This document shows, piece after piece, positions 11,512 to 21,250 of a stretch of 64,000 bases of DNA. The position numbers and the translations under genes are program-made. Under the pieces are notes generated by a model. It was not told where the DNA came from and ran no database searches. It saw nothing but the letters and a program-made list of their open reading frames with translations. How positions within the stretch are numbered: the stretch's first letter is position 1; each line of letters opens with the position of its first letter. The stretch is from NCBI RefSeq assembly GCF_003850245.1, contig NZ_CP031015.1, positions 2,790,001 through 2,854,000 of the forward strand. Direction: 5' to 3'. This DNA comes from Microbacterium sp. ABRD28 (GTDB lineage: Bacteria > Actinomycetota > Actinomycetes > Actinomycetales > Microbacteriaceae).

Positions 11512-11525
11512 ACGACAGATGTCGT
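11512..11525. promoter_or_regulatory. TetR operator, site 2
   Basis: ACGACAGATGTCGT shares the pattern ACRACAGATGTYGT with site 1 in inverted orientation. The two centres are 23 bp apart, about two helical turns, so one TetR dimer could bind each on nearly the same DNA face. It lies 21 bp before the tetR GTG, which suggests autorepression. Confidence 0.75.
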
Positions 11526-11545
11526 GGTCACGCTAGGGTGAGGGC

Positions 11546-12148
11546 GTGGCCCGGAACGATGCACGGCGGCAGACGCTCGCAGACGCGGGACTGTCCGTCA
11601 TCGCGCGAGAGGGGATGCGGGGACTGACCCATCGGGCCGTCGACGCTCAGGCCGGCGTGCCTGTGGGCACGACCTCGAACTACTTCCGCAACCGCGCCGC
11701 GCTCATCGCGGCGCTGGTGCACCGGATCGGCGAGCGACTGGCGCCGGACCCGACGGTGTACGCCCCGTGGCAGGATCGCGCCCCGACGCCCTCTCTGTTC
11801 GCCGACTACGCGCGTGACATCGTCCGCCGACTGCTGGCCGACCGCGACGTCTCCCTCGCGCTGTTCACCCTCCGCATCGAGGCCGCGCGCAATCCGGAGA
11901 TCGCCGTCCCCCTGGGGGAATGGATGCGCACGGGCTTCGCCGCCGACGTCGCGTTCAACCGGAGTGCGGGCCTCCCCGGGGGCGACTTCGAGATCGCGCT
12001 GTTCCACTACGCCCTCGAGGGGCTGGTCCTGGACAGGCTGACGGTGTCGATCGATCCGGAGATCTCGACCGACGCCGCTGTCGACGCCTTCGTGCGGGGG
12101 ATCCTGGGCGATGACCCGGCCGCGGGTCAGCGCCCCGTGCCGGCGTAG
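11546..12148 (+). CDS. TetR-family transcriptional regulator
   Basis: The 200-residue product has an N-terminal helix-turn-helix, [22 protein letters not shown] (about residues 28-49, quoted here only as landmarks GLTHRAV and TSNYF). A ligand domain with a TetR_C-type second half follows. Start is GTG at 11546. It is divergent from the DHFR-like reductase, and two near-identical palindromes in the gap make that gene and itself the likely targets. Its 3' end overlaps the 3' end of convergent lysC by 22 bp. Confidence 0.88.
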   Translation: MARNDARRQTLADAGLSVIAREGMRGLTHRAVDAQAGVPVGTTSNYFRNRAALIAALVHRIGERLAPDPTVYAPWQDRAPTPSLFADYARDIVRRLLADRDVSLALFTLRIEAARNPEIAVPLGEWMRTGFAADVAFNRSAGLPGGDFEIALFHYALEGLVLDRLTVSIDPEISTDAAVDAFVRGILGDDPAAGQRPVPA

Positions 12149-12645
12149 ACGACAGCCTCGGTCTCGCCGTCGAGACCGTAGGCGGTATGGACGACGCGGG
12201 CGGCCTCACCGAGGTTGTCACCCCGGACGACGACGGAGGTGCGGATCTCGGATGTCGAGATCATCTCGATGTTGATCCGCGCGACGCTCAAAGCCTCGAA
12301 CAGCGTCGCCGCGACGCCCGAATGCGTGCGCATCCCGGCACCGACGATCGAGAGCTTGCCGATCTGGTCATCGTGGACGAGGCTCTGGAACCCCACCTCC
12401 GACTGCTCGCCGGCGAGGGCCTTCAGTGCCGCCGTCGCGTCGGACTTCGGCAGAGTGAAGGAGATGTCGGTGAGACCGGTCGCCGCTGCGGAGGCGTTCT
12501 GGACGATCATGTCGACGTTCGCGCCCGACTTGGCCACGATCTTGAAGATGTCCGCCGCCTTGCCGGGTACATCGGGAACACCGATGACGGTGATCTTGGC
12601 CTGGCTGAGGTCGGTGGCGACTCCGGCGACGATCGGCTCTTCCAT
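12127..12645 (-). CDS. Aspartate kinase, beta subunit (internal in-frame start)
   Basis: An in-frame ATG at 12645 opens [12 protein letters not shown] and is preceded by AAAAGGGAGAG at ideal spacing. The resulting product has 172 residues and consists of the two ACT domains only. Corynebacterium glutamicum and Bacillus make such a beta subunit from inside lysC to form an alpha2-beta2 enzyme; the corynebacterial beta subunit also opens with MEE and is also 172 residues long. Separate translation here is inferred from the ribosome site and that precedent. Confidence 0.8.
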   Translation of the reverse strand: MEEPIVAGVATDLSQAKITVIGVPDVPGKAADIFKIVAKSGANVDMIVQNASAAATGLTDISFTLPKSDATAALKALAGEQSEVGFQSLVHDDQIGKLSIVGAGMRTHSGVAATLFEALSVARINIEMISTSEIRTSVVVRGDNLGEAARVVHTAYGLDGETEAVVYAGTGR

Positions 12646-13419
12646 GTTCTCTCCCTTTTCCCCGTCGGGAAGACTCTGGCCCGGACCGACGACCCACGTC
12701 CCGACGTCCGGGCTGAACGTCGAACGTGCGTGGATCAGCACCCCGTGCCGGCGGGCGTACTCCACCGCGCGGATGTAGAGCACCTTCGCCCCGTTGGCCG
12801 CGAGCTCGAGCATCTCCTCGCTGGAGATGCTCCCCAGCTTCTGCGCCTTGGGCACGACCCGCGGGTCAGCGGTGAAGATCCCGTCGACGTCGCTGTAGAT
12901 CTCGCACACGTCGGCCTCGAGCGCGGCGGCCAGGGCCACGGCGGTCGTGTCCGACCCGCCGCGACCGAGCGTGGTGATGTCGCGGGTGTCGCGGTTGAAC
13001 CCCTGGAACCCGGCGACGATCACGATCGCCCCGTCATCGAGCGCCTCTCGAAGGCGTACCGGCGTGACGTCGACGATGCGCGCCGCACCGTGCGTCGCAT
13101 CCGTGATCATGCCCGCCTGGCTGCCGGTGAACGATCGCGCCTCGAAGCCCATCGAGTGGATGGCCATCGCCAGCAGCGCCATCGAGATCCGCTCGCCGCT
13201 GGACAGAAGCATGTCGAGCTCGCGCGGAGCCGGCATCGGCGCGACCTTGCCCGCGAGCTCGAGGAGTTCGTCGGTGGTGTCGCCCATCGCACTGACGGCG
13301 ACGACGACTTCGTGACCGGCGCGCCGGGTGTCGACGATCCGCTTGGCGACCCGCTTGATGCTCTCGGCATCGGCGACCGACGAGCCACCGTATTTCTGGA
13401 CGATCAACGCCACGTGCAA
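12127..13419 (-). CDS. lysC: Aspartate kinase, alpha subunit
   Basis: Phosphorylates aspartate, the first and feedback-controlled step of the aspartate amino-acid family. The 430-residue protein has the catalytic KYGGSS near residue 9. Central motifs are [24 protein letters not shown] and [12 protein letters not shown]. Two ACT regulatory domains fill roughly 265-430. A GTG two codons inside gives an alternative start matching the usual [10 protein letters not shown] opening. Within the gene a strong internal ribosome site marks a second product, the beta subunit (separate entry). By homology, control is concerted inhibition by lysine plus threonine. The 3' end overlaps tetR on the other strand. 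Confidence 0.96.
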   Translation of the reverse strand: MHVALIVQKYGGSSVADAESIKRVAKRIVDTRRAGHEVVVAVSAMGDTTDELLELAGKVAPMPAPRELDMLLSSGERISMALLAMAIHSMGFEARSFTGSQAGMITDATHGAARIVDVTPVRLREALDDGAIVIVAGFQGFNRDTRDITTLGRGGSDTTAVALAAALEADVCEIYSDVDGIFTADPRVVPKAQKLGSISSEEMLELAANGAKVLYIRAVEYARRHGVLIHARSTFSPDVGTWVVGPGQSLPDGEKGENMEEPIVAGVATDLSQAKITVIGVPDVPGKAADIFKIVAKSGANVDMIVQNASAAATGLTDISFTLPKSDATAALKALAGEQSEVGFQSLVHDDQIGKLSIVGAGMRTHSGVAATLFEALSVARINIEMISTSEIRTSVVVRGDNLGEAARVVHTAYGLDGETEAVVYAGTGR

Positions 13420-13535
13420 GACCCCCGCGTACGTCTGGCGCCACAGCGCCCGGCGACGGCGCGCGACGGGACGGCGCGCCGATGCACCATCTTACGGACG
13501 TTCGCATTCCCCGACTTCCATGTAGCCTGCCGACC

Positions 13536-14033
13536 ATGACGGCGGACCTGGCTGCGTGGTCGGACTTCAACGTGGCGATCGTGGGTGCCACCGCGGCTCT
13601 CGCGGGCCTGGTTATCGTCGCCGCGAGCGTCAACATCCGAGAGGTCATCCAGGCGACGACCGTCACGGCCCGTCTGGGGGCCGGCATCGTCGCCCTCGTG
13701 GTCGCCCTCTCGATCGCGGCGATCGGCCTGGTCCCCGACCTCGGCGCCGTCGCCTACGGCGTGACCGTCCTCGTCCTCACCCTGATCGCCGCCCTCTTCC
13801 AGGGACATGCGGCGCGTGTCATCGTCCGCACGCCCCCACCCGGTGACGACACGCGACCGGCGGCGGTGAAGGCCGTGATCGGCTTCGTGCCGATCGCCGC
13901 CTACGCTGTGGCCGGGTTCGCGCTCGTCGTCGGTCACCCCGCCGGGCTGTATGCCGCCGCCGCTGCCGCGCTCCTGACGATCGCCTCCGCGCTGCTGGTG
14001 TCGTGGATCGCGTTGGTCGAGGTGCTGCGCTGA
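13536..14033 (+). CDS. Small integral membrane protein, function unknown
   Basis: This 165-residue protein begins MTADLAAW at 13536. I prefer this start to an ATG 54 bp upstream because the upstream segment lacks the protein's character. Four to five hydrophobic segments are visible (about residues 14-32, 45-65, 70-88, 110-130, 138-160), with a short charged loop in the middle. I recognise no catalytic motif or named family. It is divergent from lysC and its stop is adjacent to the stop of the EamA transporter. Confidence 0.7.
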   Translation: MTADLAAWSDFNVAIVGATAALAGLVIVAASVNIREVIQATTVTARLGAGIVALVVALSIAAIGLVPDLGAVAYGVTVLVLTLIAALFQGHAARVIVRTPPPGDDTRPAAVKAVIGFVPIAAYAVAGFALVVGHPAGLYAAAAAALLTIASALLVSWIALVEVLR

Positions 14034-14987
14034 TCAGCCCGGGGCGACCGGTGGCGGATCGACCGCGGGGCGACGCAGCCGGAGGGTGCCGCCCGTGGCG
14101 GCGAGCCAGCAGCCGAGGATGACCAGCGGGAAGCCGAGGAGCAGTCCCACGGTGAGGGGTTCGGAGAGAACGATCACCCCGAGAAGGATGGCGACGACGG
14201 GGTTGACGTAGGTGAACAGCGGCGCACGGGCGGGGCCGACCTCGCGGATCAGGGCGAAGAAGGCGATGAAAGCGAGCGCCGTGCACAGCACGGCGAGGAG
14301 GCCGAGCGCCCAGAGGCTCCGCGCGCTCGGTGGGGCCGGCTGCACGATCAGCGCCACCGGGAGGTAGCACAGTCCGACCACCAGGAGCGAAACGGTGATG
14401 GTGCCGAGCGGAGGGACGTCGCGCAGCTTATGGGCGACGATGAAGGGAGCGGTGGCGTAGAGCACGGCCACCAGCAGCACTTCGCCGACGGCGACGAGGC
14501 CGGCGGCGACGTCGCCCTCGGAGATGGCGGGCCCGGCGACGATCACGCCCACGCCGACGAATCCGATCACGAGGCCGAGGATCCGGGAGGGGCGGAGGAC
14601 GGCACGGTCACCGCCGACGACGGCGATGACCGCCGCGAACAGCGGCACCGTGGCCACGAGGAGTCCGGTCAGACCTGACGACAGCGTCAACTCGGCGTGG
14701 CTGAGCAGGAAGAACGGTCCCGCCATCTCGACCGCTCCGAACGCCAGCACCCACCCGATCTTGGCGAACGCGGGGCGCATCGCCTTCGCGCGAAGCGCGA
14801 AGGGCAGCAGCAGCAGGGCAGCGGCAAGCGTTCGGCCCGCGACCACACCCGCCGGGGAGATCGTCTCGACGGCCTCCTTGATGAAGAGATACGGCATGCC
14901 CCAGAGCACCGACATGACCGCGAAGAGGATCCAGCCGCGCGTGCTGAACCGACCTCCGGCCGGAGGGGCGGTGACGGGTGCGGTCAC
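14034..14987 (-). CDS. EamA/DMT-superfamily transporter
   Basis: This 317-residue membrane protein has about ten hydrophobic helices and two EamA repeats (roughly 20-150 and 165-300). [17 protein letters not shown] opens the first, and a Pro-containing [15 protein letters not shown] marks the second. The family exports amino acids, metabolites or drugs. The GTG start overlaps the recR stop by 4 bp, so it is the last gene of the dnaX-recR unit and is translationally coupled to it. An upstream continuation of the open frame is antisense-like and was not used. The substrate is unknown. Confidence 0.85.
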   Translation of the reverse strand: MTAPVTAPPAGGRFSTRGWILFAVMSVLWGMPYLFIKEAVETISPAGVVAGRTLAAALLLLPFALRAKAMRPAFAKIGWVLAFGAVEMAGPFFLLSHAELTLSSGLTGLLVATVPLFAAVIAVVGGDRAVLRPSRILGLVIGFVGVGVIVAGPAISEGDVAAGLVAVGEVLLVAVLYATAPFIVAHKLRDVPPLGTITVSLLVVGLCYLPVALIVQPAPPSARSLWALGLLAVLCTALAFIAFFALIREVGPARAPLFTYVNPVVAILLGVIVLSEPLTVGLLLGFPLVILGCWLAATGGTLRLRRPAVDPPPVAPG

Positions 14988-15577
14988 ATCGAGCGCCGAC
15001 CTTCGAAGGCGCGCCCGAGGGTCACCTCGTCGGCGTACTCGAGGTCGCCTCCGACCGGCAGCCCCGAGGCCAACCGGGTGACGGTGATCTGCAGTGTGTG
15101 GAGCAATCGGCTGAGGTACGTCGCCGTCGCCTCGCCCTCGAGGTTGGGATTCGTGGCGAGGATGACCTCCTGCACGGTGCCGTCGGCGAGGCGCTGCATG
15201 AGCGACGCGATCCGCAGGTCGTCGGGTCCGATTCCCGCGATCGGGCTGATGGCGCCGCCGAGCACGTGGTACAGCCCGCGGAACTCCCGAGTCCGTTCGA
15301 TCGCGGCGACGTCTTTGGCGTCCTCGACCACGCAGATGAGCGTGGCGTTGCGACGCGGGTCGCGGCAGATCGCGCAGCGCTCCTGCTCGGAGACGTTGCC
15401 GCAGATCTCGCAGAAGCGCACCTTCTCCCGCACGTCGGCGAGCAGGTGCGCCAGGCGGGAGACGTCGAAGTTCGGCGTCTGCAGGATGTGGAAAACGATT
15501 CGCTGCGCCGATTTCGGTCCGATGCCCGGAAGACGGCCGAACTCGTCGATCAGGTCCTGAACGATGCCGTCGTACAT
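14984..15577 (-). CDS. recR: Recombination mediator protein RecR
   Basis: RecR acts with RecF and RecO to load RecA on gapped DNA. The 197-residue length is standard. An N-terminal helix-hairpin-helix ([17 protein letters not shown]) is followed by a Cys4 zinc finger with CEICG and CAICRD. The Toprim domain follows ([17 protein letters not shown]) and the C-terminal Walker-like segment. The dnaX stop and the recR ATG share one base (TGATG), a classic coupled arrangement seen in many bacteria. Confidence 0.97.
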   Translation of the reverse strand: MYDGIVQDLIDEFGRLPGIGPKSAQRIVFHILQTPNFDVSRLAHLLADVREKVRFCEICGNVSEQERCAICRDPRRNATLICVVEDAKDVAAIERTREFRGLYHVLGGAISPIAGIGPDDLRIASLMQRLADGTVQEVILATNPNLEGEATATYLSRLLHTLQITVTRLASGLPVGGDLEYADEVTLGRAFEGRRSM

Positions 15578-17790
15578 CAGCCGAACCTCGTCGGTGCCTG
15601 GTGCGGCTCCTCGCGGACGAATCGTGCACCCAGCACCTGGCGGACGACCGCCTCACCGTACCTCTGCATGCCCCCGGAGGATCGCGCGGGCGGCACGATC
15701 GGCGGAGCGATGACCGGCGGCACCGGCGCGTCGACGGCCGTCGGCGCCACCTCCGCGTCTGAATCGTCGTCGGGCTCGGCCGAAGACACGACTTCGGAGG
15801 CGGGGAGCACCTGACCCTCGCGTCGGGGGCCCGCGGATGCCGCCCGGACGCGGGCGACCTCGATCGCGGCGTCTTCCGGATCGTCGTCGACGGCCAGAGC
15901 CGGCATCGCTCGGGCATCGGCGGCGCCTGCGCCGCCGGGGATCGGGGCCACCGCCCACTCCGTGACCGACGCCACGGCGCCGGTCGCCGATCCGCCCGGC
16001 GCGGACGCGACCGAACGATCGGTCGCTCCGCGCATCGGCGCGCCCCGCGGAGGCCGCGCCGCGGCTGCCTGGTGCGCTCCTCCGCCCCGACCGGGAGGAT
16101 CGGAGGGGCCGGGGTCGTCGTGGGGATCCGGTGGCGGCGGAGGCCCATCTTCCCCACCGATGTCGCGCGGACCTTCGTCGCGGGGCGCGTCGCCGGCACC
16201 GGCGTCATGGCGGGCGAGGTACTTCACCCGTATGCCCAGGACACCCTGGATCGCGGTACGGAGGTCTTCGCTGGGTCCCGCGCCGGCGGTCCGCTGCTTG
16301 AACTTCACCAGATCGGCCTGACTCTGGAACGACAGCGTGAGCACGTCGTCCTGCAGGCCGGCGACGCGTGCGGTCGAGGCGACCAGCCACGACGAACGGC
16401 TCAGATCCTCGAGCCGCGCCAGTACCTCGGGCCAGGCGTTGCGCATGAGATCGAGTGTCACGGGCCCGGCCGGCGGTGTGGCGACCGGTTGCACCGGTGT
16501 CGGCGCGGCCGTCGCGGGCACGTCGGTCGCATCCTCGGCGGGCGGCGAGGACTCCGCGGCGGAGGACGCCGCCGGGGTCACCGCCGCCGGGCTCGGCGGC
16601 GTCGCCGGCGCGGCCACGGCATGCGCAGGGGGCGCCGGCGCGGCCACGACATGCGCGGCCGGCGATGCTCCGACACTTCCCACCGTCGAGCCGGTGTGCG
16701 TCAGCACGCGGGCGATCATGAGCTCGAGCTGCAGACGCGGCGAGGTCGCTCCGGTCATGTCGTCCAAAGCGCCGATGACGATGTCGGCGGTGCGTGAGAG
16801 CCGCTCGACGCCGAAGGCATCGGCCTGCCGCATCATCTGCGCCAGGTCCTCCTCCGACGTCCCACGCAGGACCGCGGCCGCCCCCTGTCCGGCGGCGCCG
16901 ACGATGATGAGGTCCCGCAGCCGCTCGAGCAGGTCGTCGACGAAACGGCGCGGGTCCTGCCCGGTCTGCACCACGCGATCGACCGCCGCGAACGCGGCGG
17001 CGGCATCGGCTGCGGCGAAGGCGTCGACGACCTCGTTCAGCAGCTCGCCGTGGGTGTAGCCGAGCAGAGCGACGGCGCGCTCGTATCGCACGACCGGGCC
17101 ATCGGACCCGGCGATCAGCTGGTCGAGCAGCGACAGGGTGTCGCGAGGCGACCCGCCGCCGGCACGCACGACGAGCGGGAGCACGCCCGTCTCGACCGTC
17201 ACGCCCTCGCTCTCGCAGAGCGTCTGGACGTACTCCAGCATCGCGGCGGGCGGCACGAGCCGGAACGGGTAATGGTGCGTCCGCGACCGGATCGTGCCGA
17301 TGACCTTTTCGGGCTCGGTGGTGGCGAAGATGAACTTCACGTGCTCGGGCGGTTCTTCGACGAGCTTCAGCAGGGCGTTGAAGCCCTGCGGGGTGACCAT
17401 GTGCGCCTCGTCGAGGATGAAGATCTTGAAGCGGTCGCGCGCGGGGGCGAACACCGCCCGTTCCCGAAGATCTCGCGCATCGTCCACGCCGTTGTGGGAG
17501 GCTGCGTCGATCTCGACCACATCGAGCGAACCGCCACCGCCCCGCCCCAGCTCGACGCAGCTCTCACAGGTGCCGCAGGGAGTGTCGGTGGGACCCTCGG
17601 CGCAGTTCAGGCAGCGGGCGAGGATGCGCGCCGACGTCGTCTTCCCGCAGCCGCGAGGACCCGAGAACAGGTAGGCGTGGCCGACCCGATCGCTGCGCAG
17701 CGCGGTCATGAGCGGCTCGGTGACCTGCGACTGCCCGATCATCTCGCCGAACGCCTCGGGACGGTAGCGGCGGTATAGGGCGGTGGTCAC
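15577..17790 (-). CDS. dnaX: DNA polymerase III subunits gamma/tau
   Basis: This is the clamp-loader ATPase of the replisome. The 737-residue protein starts with GTG. The Walker A is GPRGCGKTT (44-52). A zinc module is marked by Cys residues at 60, 63, 72, 75 and 78. Walker B is [10 protein letters not shown], and a sensor region sits near [10 protein letters not shown] long Ala/Pro-rich linker lies at about 375-445. A structured tau domain (about 445-545) and another extended acidic, Pro-rich stretch follow. The length suits a full tau. Whether a shorter gamma is also produced is not evident. It is the first gene of dnaX-recR-EamA. Confidence 0.96.
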   Translation of the reverse strand: MTTALYRRYRPEAFGEMIGQSQVTEPLMTALRSDRVGHAYLFSGPRGCGKTTSARILARCLNCAEGPTDTPCGTCESCVELGRGGGGSLDVVEIDAASHNGVDDARDLRERAVFAPARDRFKIFILDEAHMVTPQGFNALLKLVEEPPEHVKFIFATTEPEKVIGTIRSRTHHYPFRLVPPAAMLEYVQTLCESEGVTVETGVLPLVVRAGGGSPRDTLSLLDQLIAGSDGPVVRYERAVALLGYTHGELLNEVVDAFAAADAAAAFAAVDRVVQTGQDPRRFVDDLLERLRDLIIVGAAGQGAAAVLRGTSEEDLAQMMRQADAFGVERLSRTADIVIGALDDMTGATSPRLQLELMIARVLTHTGSTVGSVGASPAAHVVAAPAPPAHAVAAPATPPSPAAVTPAASSAAESSPPAEDATDVPATAAPTPVQPVATPPAGPVTLDLMRNAWPEVLARLEDLSRSSWLVASTARVAGLQDDVLTLSFQSQADLVKFKQRTAGAGPSEDLRTAIQGVLGIRVKYLARHDAGAGDAPRDEGPRDIGGEDGPPPPPDPHDDPGPSDPPGRGGGAHQAAAARPPRGAPMRGATDRSVASAPGGSATGAVASVTEWAVAPIPGGAGAADARAMPALAVDDDPEDAAIEVARVRAASAGPRREGQVLPASEVVSSAEPDDDSDAEVAPTAVDAPVPPVIAPPIVPPARSSGGMQRYGEAVVRQVLGARFVREEPHQAPTRFG

Positions 17791-17857
17791 CCGAACAGCC
17801 TACGGCGTGCCTCCCACATCCGTTCTGCCGTCTCCTCCCCCTCCGCAACGAACGGGA

Positions 17858-20389
17858 TCACCGTTCTGTCGCGGGCTCCGGCTCCCCAGCCGCTGCGGGG
17901 ACCGGGGAGGTGATGATCGGGATGGAGGCGGTGACCGTCGGCACCGACGCCGACAGCGTCGTGCCGTCCTCGAGTCGCACATCGGCGAACTGCGTCAGCG
18001 ACGGCCGGCCGGGGATGACCGGTCCTTGGTTCTCCAGGGGAACGACGACCTCCTCTCCGGGCGCGACCACGTAGGGCGTCCCGCGCACGCTGAAGATCAG
18101 GGGCACCTCCCCCTCGATCCGCACGCGCATCTCGGCGGCGCGGATCGCCACGGAGACCGGAGTGTCACGCCACCGGAGCGGGAACGACAGCTCCTCCCAT
18201 CCGGCGGGCAGACGCGGGTCGAACGAGAGTTCGCCGGCGTGATCGCGCATGCCGCCGAAGCCGCTGACGAGCGCCGTCCACACCCCACCCGCCGAGGCGA
18301 CGTGCACGCCGTCGGCCGCGTTGTGGTGGAGGTCGGCGAGATCGACGAAGATCGCCTGCCGGAAGTAGTCCAGCGCCAGCTCCTGATAGCCGACCTCGGC
18401 GGCGAGGATCGTCTGCACCACCGCCGACAGGGTGGAGTCCCCCGTCGTCAGCGGGTCGTAGTACTCGAAGTCGGCGAGCTTGTCCTCGTCGGAGAAATGC
18501 TCCCCCTGCAGGAAGAGGGCGAGGACGACGTCGGCCTGCTTGAGCACCTGGTAGCGGTAGATGACCAGCGGGTGGAAGTGGAGCAGGAGCGGACGCTTGT
18601 CGGCCGGCGTCGCCTCGAGATCCCACACCTCGCGCTCGAGGAAGATCTCGTCCTGCGGGTGGATGCCGAGCGCCGTGCTGAAGGGGATGTGCATGGCCTC
18701 GGCCGCGCGCTCCCAATGCTCCGGTTCGGCCGGATCCAGCGACAGCCGCTCCGCCGTCACGCGGTAGGCATCGGGATCGCCCTCGGCCATGTCCCGAAGC
18801 GTCCTGGCGGCGAAACGCAGGTTGAAGCGCGCCATGACGTTGGTGAAGAGGTTGTCGTTGACGACGGTGGTGTACTCGTCGGGCCCGGTGACGCCGTGGA
18901 TGTGGAACGACTCGATCGCGTCGCCGTTGGACGTGCGCCAGAACCCCAGCGTGGTCCACAGCCGCGCGGTCTCGACGGCGATGTCCACCCCCTCGCGGTA
19001 CAGGAAGTCGGTGTCGCCGGTCGCCCGCACGTACTTCGCCAGGGCGAAGCAGACGTCGGCGTTGATGTGGTACTGCGCGGTACCGGCGGCGTAGTAGGCC
19101 GAGGCCTCCTCGCCGTTGATGGTGCGCCAGGGGAAGAGGGCGCCGGCCTCGTTGAGCTGGTAGGCGCGCCGGCGCGCGGCGGGCAGCATGAGATAGCGCA
19201 TCCGCAGCGCGTTGCGAGCCCACAGCGGCGTCGTGTAGGCCAGGAACGGCAGGACGTACACCTCGGTGTCCCAGAAGTAGTGGCCGCTGTAGCCCGATCC
19301 GGTGACGCCCTTGGCCGGCACGCCCTGCTGATCGGCCCGCGCGGCGGCCTGCGCCAGCTCGTACAGGCACCAGCGGGTGGCCTGCTGGATCTCGGGCTGG
19401 CCCTCGATCCGGATGTCGCTGCGCGCCCAGAACGCGTCCAGCCACGCCCGCTGCCGGTCGAACTGGTGTGCGACGCCCTCGGCCAGGGCACGGTCGATGG
19501 TGCGCCGGCAGCGGTCGACGAGTTCCCGGGCGGGGACGCCCCGCGAGGTGTGGTAGCTGACGAGCTTGGTCACCCGGATGGGGACTCCTGCTCGCGCCTG
19601 CACGCGGAAGACGTTCTTGGCGATGTCGGGCTCGACGATACCCCGTGCCGAGTAGTGGTTCTCGGTCTCCACGACATGGTCGGCGACGACGGCCAGCGTC
19701 ATCCCCGAGTCGGTCACCTGGTACGCCAGGGCCGAGCGGTCGCGATCCTGCCAGTACTCCTTGGGCTGGAGCACCCGCTCGTGGATCTTGTCGCTGCGCC
19801 GGGGGTCGAATCCGGCCTTCTTCGCCGGCGCGGGAGACCCGCCGTAGACGTCCTCGCCGTCCTGCCGGTTGATCAGCTGGCAGTTGATGGTCACCGGGGC
19901 GTCGGCGTTCAGCACGGTGACGTCGAGTCGGAGGATCACCAGGTGCTTCTCCTCGAACGACACCATGCGCTCGTCCTCGATCAGCACCTCCTTGCCGGAG
20001 GGGGTCACCCAGAGCACACGGCGGCGCAGCACGCCGCTCTCCATGTCGAGCTCGCGGTGGTACTCGCGCACATCCGCCACGTCGAGCGAGAGCGGTTCGT
20101 CGTCGACGTAGACCCGCATGATCTTGGCGTCGGGCGCGTTGACGATGATCTGGCCGACCTCGGCGAAGCCGTAGGCCTGCTCGGCGTGGTGGATCGGGAA
20201 GGTCTCGTGGAACCCGTTGATGAACGTGCCGTGTTCGTGGGCGTGCCGCCCCTCGGGCGTGTTCCCCCGGAGTCCGACGTAGCCGTTGCCGACGGAGAAC
20301 AGCGTCTCGGTGACGCCCTGATCCTCCAGGGAGAACCGCTTCTCGATCAGCCGCCAGGGATCGACGGGGAACCGGTCGCGGTCCATCAT
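17858..20389 (-). CDS. Glycoside hydrolase family 65 disaccharide phosphorylase
   Basis: The 843-residue protein is a GH65 inverting phosphorylase. Such enzymes cleave maltose, trehalose, kojibiose or nigerose with phosphate to glucose and beta-glucose 1-phosphate. The order is an N-terminal beta-sandwich (about 1-270), the (alpha/alpha)6 barrel, and a C-terminal beta sandwich. ETEVYVLPFL-like FWDTEVYVLPFLAY and HGVTGPDEYTTVVNDN carry the catalytic Glu (general acid) of the family. Its ATG overlaps the upstream HAD gene by 4 bp; a HAD mutase next to a GH65 enzyme is the standard beta-G1P pathway. Maltose/trehalose/kojibiose specificity cannot be decided by eye. Confidence 0.92.
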   Translation of the reverse strand: MMDRDRFPVDPWRLIEKRFSLEDQGVTETLFSVGNGYVGLRGNTPEGRHAHEHGTFINGFHETFPIHHAEQAYGFAEVGQIIVNAPDAKIMRVYVDDEPLSLDVADVREYHRELDMESGVLRRRVLWVTPSGKEVLIEDERMVSFEEKHLVILRLDVTVLNADAPVTINCQLINRQDGEDVYGGSPAPAKKAGFDPRRSDKIHERVLQPKEYWQDRDRSALAYQVTDSGMTLAVVADHVVETENHYSARGIVEPDIAKNVFRVQARAGVPIRVTKLVSYHTSRGVPARELVDRCRRTIDRALAEGVAHQFDRQRAWLDAFWARSDIRIEGQPEIQQATRWCLYELAQAAARADQQGVPAKGVTGSGYSGHYFWDTEVYVLPFLAYTTPLWARNALRMRYLMLPAARRRAYQLNEAGALFPWRTINGEEASAYYAAGTAQYHINADVCFALAKYVRATGDTDFLYREGVDIAVETARLWTTLGFWRTSNGDAIESFHIHGVTGPDEYTTVVNDNLFTNVMARFNLRFAARTLRDMAEGDPDAYRVTAERLSLDPAEPEHWERAAEAMHIPFSTALGIHPQDEIFLEREVWDLEATPADKRPLLLHFHPLVIYRYQVLKQADVVLALFLQGEHFSDEDKLADFEYYDPLTTGDSTLSAVVQTILAAEVGYQELALDYFRQAIFVDLADLHHNAADGVHVASAGGVWTALVSGFGGMRDHAGELSFDPRLPAGWEELSFPLRWRDTPVSVAIRAAEMRVRIEGEVPLIFSVRGTPYVVAPGEEVVVPLENQGPVIPGRPSLTQFADVRLEDGTTLSASVPTVTASIPIITSPVPAAAGEPEPATER

Positions 20390-21129
20390 GCCGGGATCTC
20401 CTTCTCGACGAACTCCGCGAGGTCGCTCACCACGACGTGGGCGCCGGCGTCGCGCAGGGTCTCGGCACCGGCGCCACGGTCGACCCCGACCACGAGCCCG
20501 TAACCGGCGGCCACGGCCGACTGCACGCCGCTCAGGGCATCTTCGACGGCCGCGCTGCGCGCGGGGTCGACGCCCAGCATCCGAGCCGCCTCGGCGAAGA
20601 CGTCGGGCGCGGGCTTAGAGGCCAGATGGTCGCGCTCGGCGATGACGCCGTCCATCACGACCGAGAAGCGGTCGCGGATGCCGGCGACGGCGAGCACCTC
20701 CTCGGCGTTCTTCGAGCTGGACACCACCGCGATGGGCACCTCCGCGGCGATGAGGACGTCCAGAAGGGCGACCGATCCGGGGTAGGGGGCGATGCCCTCG
20801 CTTCGGAGCACCCGGGCGAAGACGTCGTTCTTGCGGTTGCCGATTCCGCAGACCGTGTCGGCGGTGGAGGCATCGGACGGCTCTCCCCACGGAACCTCGA
20901 CGTCCCTGCTGCGCAGCAGACTCGCCACGCCGTCGTACCTCTTCTTGCCGTCGAGGTGGGCGAAGTAATCGGCGTCGCTGTAGGGCGGAGTGACGTCCCA
21001 CGCGGCGAAGAGCTCCTCGAACATCGTCCGCCACGCGTGCATGTGCACCTCGGCGGTCGGGGTGAGGACGCCGTCGAGATCGAACAGCACGCCGTCGTAG
21101 GTGGTGAGGTCGGGAAGGGCGGGGGCGGT
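20386..21129 (-). CDS. Beta-phosphoglucomutase-family HAD phosphatase/mutase
   Basis: The 247-residue protein probably converts the beta-glucose 1-phosphate made by the coupled GH65 phosphorylase into glucose 6-phosphate. HAD motif I, FDLDGVLTPTAEVH, has the nucleophile and the second Asp. Motif II is VVSSSKN, and motif III/IV is AVEDALSGVQSAVAAG. A helical cap (about 35-110) contains DGKKRYDGVASLL, close to the beta-PGM substrate loop. I start at the GTG at 21129, because GGAGAAC stands just ahead of it; an ATG 48 bp upstream lacks such a site. Confidence 0.87.
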   Translation of the reverse strand, partial: TAPALPDLTTYDGVLFDLDGVLTPTAEVHMHAWRTMFEELFAAWDVTPPYSDADYFAHLDGKKRYDGVASLLRSRDVEVPWGEPSDASTADTVCGIGNRKNDVFARVLRSEGIAPYPGSVALLDVLIAAEVPIAVVSSSKNAEEVLAVAGIRDRFSVVMDGVIAERDHLASKPAPDVFAEAARMLGVDPARSAAVEDALSGVQSAVAAGYGLVVGVDRGAGAETLRDAGAHVVVSDLAEFVEKEIPA

Positions 21130-21250
21130 CACGGGTTCTCCATACGCGAGCGAGGCTCCTGCCGGGGGGTGAGGCACGGAGCAGCGAGAGGGACGGATAA
21201 AGCGTAGTGGCCCGCGATCGAGGCGGGTGAACGCCGGGGTTTCGAGCGCG

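Noticed and set aside
14988..16208. N-terminal extension of the EamA transporter frame across recR and dnaX
   Set aside because: The extension is out-of-frame translation of recR and dnaX. The GTG at 14987 overlapping the recR stop gives a normal-length transporter.
17783..20503. A 906-codon open frame on the plus strand
   Set aside because: Antisense to the GH65 phosphorylase, whose domains and catalytic motif are intact; the plus frame has no recognisable protein features.
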